Shown here piece by piece: positions 1-4,983 of a stretch of DNA of 5,184 nt. Source of the DNA: Nitrospirota bacterium (lineage in GTDB: Bacteria > Patescibacteriota > Gracilibacteria > UBA1369 > LOWO2-01-FULL-3); the NCBI GenBank assembly GCA_011682355.1, contig JAACEU010000053.1:1-5184 (forward strand), in the 5' to 3' direction. Both the position numbers and the translations under genes were made by a program. The stretch's first letter is position 1; each line of letters begins with the position of its first letter. A model generated the notes under the pieces. It was given only the letters and a program-made list of their open reading frames with translations. It was not told the DNA's origin and did no database searches.

Positions 1-261
1 TTTAGTTAATACTGGCACTATTTTTTCAGAACTCAAGAAATTAAACTTTTCTGGAGGTACACCTGAACGTTGCAAATAACTAGAAAAAATACTTTCCAAA
101 GCAGAGAAATCGATTCTGTTTATAATTTCCTCAAATTGCCTTCGTTCATCTTCGGTGTATTCCGTATCTCTCTCATTGTATTCCTGTGCAAAATCTTGTC
201 TTTCGTTTCGTAATTTTGGATCAAATTCAGCATCTTCCAAACTTGTATATGGTAATTCCAT
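1..261 (-). CDS. Unrecognised protein, N-terminal 87 residues only (gene runs off the left edge)
   Basis: This open frame starts with ATG at 261 and continues through base 1 without a stop, so the C-terminal part is missing. The visible protein begins MELPYTSLEDAEF. It is hydrophilic, rich in Glu, Asp and Arg in residues 8-45, and then less charged (for example SGVPPEKFNFLSSEKIVPVL near the edge). It has no signal peptide or membrane segment, so a cytoplasmic location is likely. I do not recognise the family. The frame stays open upstream to a TAA at 343-345 and contains an in-frame GTG at 310-312, but that codon would overlap the palindrome at the predicted transcription start, so ATG at 261 is preferred. 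No clear ribosome binding site precedes it. It has its own promoter, separated from pyrE by 110 bases, so it is probably not part of the pyr operon. Confidence 0.7.
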   Translation of the reverse strand, partial: MELPYTSLEDAEFDPKLRNERQDFAQEYNERDTEYTEDERRQFEEIINRIDFSALESIFSSYLQRSGVPPEKFNFLSSEKIVPVLTK

Positions 262-297
262 TGATTTATAACGATTAAAAATAGATTGCCCGATTTT

Positions 298-316
298 ATT
301 CGTGACTATCACGAAT
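298..316. promoter_or_regulatory. Perfect 19-base palindrome, likely operator
   Basis: On the minus strand this reads ATTCGTGATAGTCACGAAT: two 8-base arms that are exact reverse complements, separated by 3 bases. It begins 5 bases after the -10 box of the leftward promoter, so it covers about +1 to +19 of the transcript. That is a typical place for a dimeric repressor to block RNA polymerase. No run of T follows on either strand, so it is not an intrinsic terminator. I cannot assign it to a known regulator. Autoregulation by the downstream gene product is possible but is not shown by the sequence. Confidence 0.7.
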
Positions 317-321
317 ATGTC

Positions 322-350
322 ATTATAACACAAAACTAGGCTTTACGCAA
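322..350 (-). promoter_or_regulatory. Sigma-70-type promoter with extended -10
   Basis: On the minus strand TTGCGT (345-350) is followed after exactly 17 bases by TATAAT (322-327). The -10 is a perfect consensus and is preceded by TGT, giving the extended TGnTATAAT form, which can compensate for the weak -35 (3 of 6 matches to TTGACA). Transcription should start near 315 and run left into the gene starting at 261, leaving a leader of about 54 bases. The promoter lies just after the end of pyrE. I saw no intrinsic terminator between pyrE and this promoter, so some pyr-operon readthrough is possible. Confidence 0.75.
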
Positions 351-371
351 AACGCTCCAAGCTGAAAAACC

Positions 372-1040
372 CTACACCCCGTACTCAGCCCTATACTTCT
401 TTATCACTTCCATCATTTCATCATCAATATAAACTTTTCCATCCACTTCTTGATTATACAAAGCTTCAATAACTTCATCCAAATTCACAATTGAAAAGAC
501 TGGGAAACCAAAATCTTCCTCAATAGCTTTAAGTGCACCTATGCCATCATTATTTTTTTCCATTCTATCCATCGCAATAAGAACTCCCTTAATCTTCGGG
601 TTACCATTTTTCTTCAAAGTTTCTACACTTCCGCGAATAGCCGTACCGGCAGTAATAACATCATCAACCATAATCACACTTGTATTTTCATCCAAAGGAG
701 CTCCAATAAGTGCATCCTTCATGCCATATTCTTTAACTTCCTTCCTGTCAAAACAATATTTTTTGTTAACATTGTGTTTTGAATACAAAATCGAAGTCAT
801 TACTACAGATAACGGAATTCCTTTGTACGCCGGTCCAAAAATCACATCAACATCAATACCCGAATCCTGCAAAGCTTCTACATACGCTTCACCTAATTTC
901 GAAAACAATTCACCTGTATAAAAACTTCCAATATTCAAAAAATAAGGAGCAATCCTCCCACTTTTAAGAGTAAATTCACCAAATTTCAAGGCGTCGGCCT
1001 GCACTAATAGTTCAATAAAATCTTTTTTGTACTGTTTCAT
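372..1040 (-). CDS. pyrE: Orotate phosphoribosyltransferase
   Basis: PyrE transfers phosphoribose from PRPP to orotate, giving OMP, the fifth step of UMP synthesis, in the cytoplasm. The 222-residue product is close to the usual length (about 210-220). The PRPP-binding motif of type I phosphoribosyltransferases is clear at residues 122-134 (VIMVDDVITAGTA, with the acidic pair D126-D127). Other family landmarks are SGRIAPYFLNIG at about 27-38, FGPAYKGIPL at 68-77, and the FDRKEVKEYG segment at 97-106 that leads into the mobile catalytic loop. The start at 1040 lies 8 bases after the pyrK stop, and the upstream sequence (TTAACTAATTAAACAT) has no Shine-Dalgarno. The gene ends with TAG and is the last of the operon here. 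pyrF does not follow, and there is no PyrE-PyrF fusion. Confidence 0.97.
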   Translation of the reverse strand: MKQYKKDFIELLVQADALKFGEFTLKSGRIAPYFLNIGSFYTGELFSKLGEAYVEALQDSGIDVDVIFGPAYKGIPLSVVMTSILYSKHNVNKKYCFDRKEVKEYGMKDALIGAPLDENTSVIMVDDVITAGTAIRGSVETLKKNGNPKIKGVLIAMDRMEKNNDGIGALKAIEEDFGFPVFSIVNLDEVIEALYNQEVDGKVYIDDEMMEVIKKYRAEYGV

Positions 1041-1048
1041 ATGTTTAA

Positions 1049-1867
1049 TTAGTTAAAATGTTTTTTCTTTCCTACACTATCACGATGATATTTTCCAAAT
1101 TCAGGCAAATCTTTCACATCCGCATAATTCATCACCGGTCCATCCTTACAGGCCAAAACTCCGGTATCGTCAATCGCGCACTGCCCACAAACACCAATTC
1201 CACATTTCATATATTTTTCCATCGACAAATAACAATCCACACCCTGCGCATTCGCAACACCACCAACCGCCTGCATCATAACCTCCGGCCCACACGTAAA
1301 AACTTTATCAATTTTTTCTTTCTTCAATAAATCCTCAAGAACCTGAGTAATATAACCCTTAAACCCCGCAGATCCATCATCGGTCGAAATATGCAGATTT
1401 ACATTACTTCCAAGTCCAAGAACTTTATGAGTATAAAGCAAAAGATCCTTATTTCGAGCACCCACCATAAATTCAACTTTGCAGTCCTTTTTCACAGCTT
1501 CACTCGCAACATTGTACATCGGCGCCGCTCCATATCCCCCGGCAACTAAAGCCAAATGATCGCCATCGGCAAATTCATAAGCAGTTCCAAAAGGTCCGCG
1601 AATCCCCACCTTATCGCCCTCTTTCATTTTGAATAATTCCGCAGTCGAACCCCCAACATTACAAATAGTCAGCCAAAACTCATTTCCATCATCAAATGCC
1701 ACAGAAAAAGGCTTCTCATCAACTCCCGGAATCCACATCATCACAAATTGTCCCGGTTTACTTCCCAAAAAATACTCAAAAACATAAGTATTCGTAGTTT
1801 CATTTTCCTTAACTATCTTTTTGATAGGTAATGCAACAGGCCTGGAATCAAATGTTTTTATATTCAT
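1049..1867 (-). CDS. pyrK: Dihydroorotate dehydrogenase electron-transfer subunit (FAD, [2Fe-2S])
   Basis: PyrK passes electrons from the FMN of PyrD through a [2Fe-2S] cluster and FAD to NAD+, completing class 1B dihydroorotate dehydrogenase. The 272-residue protein has the ferredoxin-reductase fold order. An FAD-binding barrel holds KPGQFVM (37-43), EKPFS (51-55) and GGST (72-75). A nucleotide-binding part holds AGGYGAAPM (109-117) and TCGPEVMM (191-198). The C-terminal cluster cysteines are C222, C227, C230 and C240. The C-x4-C-x2-C spacing is canonical, but the last interval is 9 residues, shorter than the roughly 14 I recall for the Lactococcus type and nearer to archaeal PyrK. Isolated, it could be confused with SudB/NfnA-like subunits, but its place between pyrD and pyrE settles the role. 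The start lies 10 bases after the preceding stop, in an AT-only leader without a Shine-Dalgarno. Confidence 0.93.
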   Translation of the reverse strand: MNIKTFDSRPVALPIKKIVKENETTNTYVFEYFLGSKPGQFVMMWIPGVDEKPFSVAFDDGNEFWLTICNVGGSTAELFKMKEGDKVGIRGPFGTAYEFADGDHLALVAGGYGAAPMYNVASEAVKKDCKVEFMVGARNKDLLLYTHKVLGLGSNVNLHISTDDGSAGFKGYITQVLEDLLKKEKIDKVFTCGPEVMMQAVGGVANAQGVDCYLSMEKYMKCGIGVCGQCAIDDTGVLACKDGPVMNYADVKDLPEFGKYHRDSVGKKKHFN

Positions 1868-1877
1868 AAATAATTAT

Positions 1878-2120
1878 TTATTTATCCTTCAGTTCTTCTG
1901 AAATCAACTTTAATCCTTCTTTACACACTTTATCATCAGTTGTATCCAATACTGCACACTTTGCCAACGCAATTCTAGTTTTACCATTCAAAACTTCTAC
2001 CATTCTATACTTTGGATCATTGCCACAAATAACGAAACAAGTTGCTAAAACCGCTGCTGCTGTCAAAGATGCTATTAAGTGGCCTCTTGTTAGTGGAGGA
2101 AGATCCTCTGGAGTTCCCAT
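1878..2120 (-). CDS. Small single-pass membrane protein of unknown function
   Basis: This 80-residue protein is not one I recognise. A short N-terminal part with R12 is followed by one hydrophobic segment at residues 14-32 (HLIASLTAAAVLATCFVIC) and a 48-residue hydrophilic tail. There is no clear lipobox or signal-peptidase site, so it looks like a signal anchor with the tail outside the cytoplasm. Cys55 and Cys66 in the tail could form a disulfide; Cys28 and Cys32 lie in the membrane segment. It starts 5 bases after pyrD and ends 10 bases before pyrK, in the same direction, and splits two genes whose products form one complex. Its placement makes translation likely, although the AT-rich upstream sequence has no Shine-Dalgarno. 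A role as a membrane partner of PyrD/PyrK is only a guess from position. Confidence 0.7.
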   Translation of the reverse strand: MGTPEDLPPLTRGHLIASLTAAAVLATCFVICGNDPKYRMVEVLNGKTRIALAKCAVLDTTDDKVCKEGLKLISEELKDK

Positions 2121-2125
2121 AATAT

Positions 2126-3070
2126 TTATTTAATTATTCCAATAATTTCCTCAATATTTTTCACCCCATTCTTCTCACACCATTCATCCATCTCCCTCAC
2201 GACTTCTCCAAATCCTTCAGAACCTCTGTAATAAACCATTGTTCCCATTCCAACCAATCGAGCTCCCGCCATCATCATCTCGATAGCGTCCTCACCACTC
2301 AAAACTCCTCCGGTTCCAATAATCGGCAAACCGGTTGCCTTGAAAACATCATAAACCGCCTTCACAGCCAATGGTTTTATTCCGGGACCGCTCACCCCAC
2401 CAACTTTATTCTTCAAAACCGGCATCCTCATATCAACATCGATAACCATGCCCGGCCCATAAGTATTTACCGCACAAAATCCATCAGCCCCCGCATCTGC
2501 ACAAGCCTTCGCAATCTCCCCGATACTCTCAACATTCGGCGACAGCTTCACAATCACCGGCACAGAACTAATTTTTCCCTTCACTAATTTCGTCACCGCA
2601 ACTGCATCATCGGCCACACACGCAAACGGCTTACCAAACTCATCCTCCACATTCGGACAAGAAATATTCACCTCGACAATATCCGGCCCACACTTCTCGA
2701 TTTTCTCCGCCAATTCTCCAAAATCATCAATCGAAGATGCAACAATACTCGCAATAATCGGCGCAGGTCGAAGATCCCGCCCTGGCGGCGACTTCCCATC
2801 TAGATATTCTGGAAATGTCTCAGCCGAAGCCTTCTCAATACCGGCATCAGAAAGCCCGACCGCATTTATAAAATAATTTTCCGTTCCAAGCATAGTTGGA
2901 TTGCTATGACCTTTGTGCTCCTCAAGCCAAATCGACTTTGTGGTCACACCTCCGGCCCCATCCTTCACCACTTTTTTCAACGAACTGGCGGTCACTCCCA
3001 GAATCCCGGAAGCCAAAACCGTCGGATTCTCAAACCCAACGTCGCAAAATTTTATCTTTAAATTAGCCAT
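2126..3070 (-). CDS. pyrD: Dihydroorotate dehydrogenase catalytic subunit, class 1B type
   Basis: PyrD oxidises dihydroorotate to orotate using FMN; electrons leave through PyrK, encoded just downstream. The 314-residue TIM-barrel protein shows VLASGILG (18-25), TTKSI with K45, the substrate-loop INAVGL with N69, and EVNISCPNV with C138. Cysteine as catalytic base is characteristic of class 1 (soluble) enzymes. Further landmarks are VKLSPNV with K175, VNTYGPG with N202, GGVSGPGIKP (224-233) and the FMN-phosphate-binding GTGGV (252-256). Together with pyrK this points to class 1B. A longer frame from 3136 would overlap the upstream gene and adds residues foreign to the family, so ATG at 3070 is chosen. 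It lies 13 bases after the lipoprotein stop, with no good ribosome binding site. Residues 93-102 (KSPPGRDLRP) come from a GC-rich repeat between the expected helix and the PIIASI strand. Confidence 0.95.
   Translation of the reverse strand: MANLKIKFCDVGFENPTVLASGILGVTASSLKKVVKDGAGGVTTKSIWLEEHKGHSNPTMLGTENYFINAVGLSDAGIEKASAETFPEYLDGKSPPGRDLRPAPIIASIVASSIDDFGELAEKIEKCGPDIVEVNISCPNVEDEFGKPFACVADDAVAVTKLVKGKISSVPVIVKLSPNVESIGEIAKACADAGADGFCAVNTYGPGMVIDVDMRMPVLKNKVGGVSGPGIKPLAVKAVYDVFKATGLPIIGTGGVLSGEDAIEMMMAGARLVGMGTMVYYRGSEGFGEVVREMDEWCEKNGVKNIEEIIGIIK
2767..2792. repeat. GC-rich palindromic repeat inside pyrD (element 1)
   Basis: This stretch is 19/26 G+C within much more AT-rich coding sequence. 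On the plus strand it opens with gtcgaagatcccg and ends with ccctggcggcg plus ac; the core CCGCC-CT-GGCGG is a perfect 5-base inverted repeat with a 2-base loop. Both flanking words recur exactly in element 2 inside pyrC. On the coding strand it encodes PyrD residues 93-102 (KSPPGRDLRP), a Pro/Arg-rich segment where related enzymes have a short turn. Exact borders are uncertain, because 26 bases is not a multiple of three while the gene stays in frame. Confidence 0.7.
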
Positions 3071-3083
3071 AAATCTAAGCTGT

Positions 3084-3590
3084 TTAGTATGACATCCCCT
3101 CCGATGTGTAGTCAGCCTGCAAATTGATTGTATCAATAAGTTTGTTATGCATTTCTACATAATCTTCGGTCATTTTGTCTAAATCTGCAAAATATGGTTC
3201 CATCGCTTCAAATGTATATCCATCACTCTCAATAACATCCTTGAATTCACCGGCTTTCTCTAAATATTCCTGCATGAAACCTTTATAAGTGTCGTTATAC
3301 TCATCCACAAAAACTTGTTGTCCGGAAGCAAACCTTGTATCTGTAAAATATTCATCCAACTCTTCAACGGAAACTTCAAATTCACCATAAGCCTCAACAA
3401 ATAGAGCAATACCACCATCATCAGCCAATGCCCAATATTCGTTATAAAAATTTTCTTCCGCCATCAAAACTCCATCCATCTTTTGGATAAGTCCATTATG
3501 AACCTCAACTTCATCAACAAGTAAGTCCGCAAGTGAGCATCCGGTAAAGAATATCGCCGACAAAGTTAGAAATATAGCAATCTTTTTCAT
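3084..3590 (-). CDS. Acidic putative lipoprotein of unknown function
   Basis: The 168-residue product begins with a lipoprotein signal peptide: MKK, a hydrophobic stretch (residues 4-15), then the lipobox FTGC with the modified cysteine at C18. Phe at -3 is less usual than Leu/Val/Ile but tolerated. The mature part is strongly acidic and apparently helical, rich in Glu, Asp, Tyr and Phe, with few positive charges, and should be membrane-anchored outside the cytoplasm. I do not recognise the family. A longer frame from 3626 would overlap the end of pyrC and spoil the signal peptide, so ATG at 3590 is chosen. It sits 22 bases after pyrC and 13 before pyrD, hence probably is co-transcribed. No enzymatic motif is visible, and an extracytoplasmic lipoprotein has no obvious part in UMP synthesis. 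Confidence 0.85.
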   Translation of the reverse strand: MKKIAIFLTLSAIFFTGCSLADLLVDEVEVHNGLIQKMDGVLMAEENFYNEYWALADDGGIALFVEAYGEFEVSVEELDEYFTDTRFASGQQVFVDEYNDTYKGFMQEYLEKAGEFKDVIESDGYTFEAMEPYFADLDKMTEDYVEMHNKLIDTINLQADYTSEGMSY

Positions 3591-3612
3591 GATGATTAGT
3601 TTAATAAATACC

Positions 3613-4983
3613 TTAAAAAAACACAACCTCTTTCCCTATCGGTTTTCCCTCAATTTTTCCATCCTTATACACAATTTCACCATTAACAATCGTCATTATA
3701 GGCCAACCCTTCAACATTAACCCCTCATAAGGTGACCATCCGGCTTTTGATAATAAATTTCCCCTCTCAACCTTTTTTTCCAATTCCATATCAACAATCA
3801 CAAGATCCGCGTCATACCCCTCCACAATCCGACCTTTATTCGGAATTCCAAAAATCTCTGCCGGCCTCTCACAAACAAGCTTCACAAGTTCACTAATCGT
3901 AAGACCTTCACTACTCACCGTATTCAGAAAAATCGGAAGCAACATCTCAACCCCGGGAATTCCCGCAGGCGCGTCCAAATATCCGGCCTCCTTCTCCTCC
4001 AAAGAATGCGGCGCATGATCAGTATCAATAATATCAATCACACCCATCTTCAGAGCTTTCCAAAGAGCAAAAACTTCCATCCGACTCCTCACCGGCGGAT
4101 TAACTTTTATAAAATTCTTCCAATGTTCATAATCATCCTCAGTCAAATGCAAATGATGCGGAGTCACCTCGCAAGTCACCCCGTCATCTTTGTATTCCTC
4201 GATAATATCAACTTCGGCTTCCGTCGAAACATGCGCAATATGAACAGGCCGTTTATACTTCCGTGCCAACTCACAAACATATTTCACGGCTACCGCCGCC
4301 GCCTCCGGACTCCGAATCTGCGAATGTATCGCCGCCGTCAACTCACCATCAAACTTTTTCTTATTTTCTTCAATAATCCCCTCGTCCTCAGCATGAACCA
4401 CAATCAATTTGTTACTTTTTTCAAATAATTCTTCCAAATTCTTCGTCCCCACCCCGTCGAAGATCCCGTCCCTGGCGGGGCCCTGGCGGCGGCCAACTCC
4501 CATATCTCCGGTCGAATTCGCAACAAAAACTTTTACACCCGGAATATTCGACGCTTCGTTCACCTCCTCAAGATTTCCACCATCATATCCAATATAAAAT
4601 CCATAATTCACATAACTGCGACCACTCACAAGTGCCCGCTTATCATCCAAAGCCTTTCGGCTCGTTGTCGGAGGTTCATTATTAGGCATATCAAGCACAG
4701 TCGTCACCCCTCCACTCACCGCCGCACGAGATCCACTCTCAAAATCCTCCTTATAGGTCGCCCCGGGATCACGAAAATGCACATGCGGATCCACCACACC
4801 CGGCAAAATCAACTTATCCATACAATCAACCACCTCCGCATCCTCCACCTCTTCGCCCTCCTCCGCCTGCCCCGCCGTGGCGGTGGGAAATCCCACAATT
4901 TTCCCATCCTCAATCAAAACATCGATCTTCAACGTGCCCTCACTCGACACAACCTCCCCATTTTTCAGTAAAATTTTATTCAT
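3613..4983 (-). CDS. pyrC: Dihydroorotase
   Basis: PyrC cyclises N-carbamoyl-L-aspartate to dihydroorotate with a metal centre in an amidohydrolase barrel. Metal and catalytic residues visible are H67 and H69 in DPHVHFRDPG, H197 in VVHAED, H251 in HIAHVST and D322 in DTDHAPH. K151 in GVKVF is placed like the carboxylated bridging lysine of CAD-type dihydroorotases and hydantoinases, whereas Bacillus-type enzymes use Asp, so this is probably the Lys-bridged type. At 456 residues it is about 28 longer than the 428 of B. subtilis PyrC. The excess matches two GC-rich segments: around residues 30-40 plus a following acidic run (EEGEEVEDAE), and residues 164-176 after STGDMGV. Its ATG overlaps the pyrB TGA (ATGA), implying translational coupling. 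Allantoinase or hydantoinase is less likely given the operon context. Confidence 0.96.
   Translation of the reverse strand: MNKILLKNGEVVSSEGTLKIDVLIEDGKIVGFPTATAGQAEEGEEVEDAEVVDCMDKLILPGVVDPHVHFRDPGATYKEDFESGSRAAVSGGVTTVLDMPNNEPPTTSRKALDDKRALVSGRSYVNYGFYIGYDGGNLEEVNEASNIPGVKVFVANSTGDMGVGRRQGPARDGIFDGVGTKNLEELFEKSNKLIVVHAEDEGIIEENKKKFDGELTAAIHSQIRSPEAAAVAVKYVCELARKYKRPVHIAHVSTEAEVDIIEEYKDDGVTCEVTPHHLHLTEDDYEHWKNFIKVNPPVRSRMEVFALWKALKMGVIDIIDTDHAPHSLEEKEAGYLDAPAGIPGVEMLLPIFLNTVSSEGLTISELVKLVCERPAEIFGIPNKGRIVEGYDADLVIVDMELEKKVERGNLLSKAGWSPYEGLMLKGWPIMTIVNGEIVYKDGKIEGKPIGKEVVFF
4456..4494. repeat. GC-rich repeat inside pyrC (element 2), with internal 11-base tandem copy
   Basis: This segment is 31/39 G+C. 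It shares gtcgaagatcccg and ccctggcggcg with element 1 in pyrD, but carries 12 extra bases between them, which include a second, 10/11-identical copy of the 11-base unit (ccctggcgggg at 4470-4480, ccctggcggcg at 4481-4491). On the coding strand it gives PyrC residues 164-176 (GRRQGPARDGIFD), placed between the conserved STGDMGV and the helix NLEELFEKS, where related dihydroorotases have only a short link. The shared words are read in a different frame from that used in pyrD. Confidence 0.75.
4866..4894. repeat. GC-rich palindromic segment near the 5' end of pyrC (element 3)
   Basis: This stretch is 22/29 G+C on the plus strand, with core cccgccgtggcgg matching element 1 (cccgccctggcgg) at 12 of 13 bases. 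The inverted repeat is CCGCC-GT-GGCGG, extended imperfectly by flanking C and G runs. It lacks the gtcgaagatcccg arm of the other two elements. It encodes PyrC residues 30-40, including PTATAGQA, followed by an acidic low-complexity run, between the strand DGKIVG and the conserved VVDCMDKLILPG. Membership of the same repeat family is likely but less certain. Confidence 0.55.

Noticed and set aside
298..316. Palindrome as an intrinsic terminator for pyrE
   Set aside because: The arms are AT-rich, no T-run follows on the minus strand, and it lies beyond the next promoter, at the start of the next transcript.
541..921. Plus-strand open frames opposite pyrE, pyrK, pyrC and pyrB
   Set aside because: They are antisense to clearly conserved genes, have no recognisable protein features and reflect the base composition of the coding strand.
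3071..3136. Extended pyrD start at 3136 (adds MIQSICRLTTHRRG...)
   Set aside because: It overlaps the 3' end of the lipoprotein gene in another frame, and the added residues do not fit the PyrD family, which starts close to the first beta strand at the 3070 ATG.
3591..3626. Extended lipoprotein start at 3626
   Set aside because: It overlaps the pyrC stop and puts 12 extra residues before a standard MKK signal peptide with a correctly spaced lipobox.
2767..4894. CRISPR array or classical insertion sequence
   Set aside because: Only three short copies are present, about 0.4 and 1.7 kb apart inside genes, with no regular spacers, no transposase and no target duplications that I can see.
4980..4983. 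Recoded TGA (genetic code 4 or 25)
   Set aside because: pyrB ends with TGA at the normal family C-terminus, glycine and tryptophan are encoded by GGN and TGG, and no conserved gene is interrupted by an in-frame TGA.
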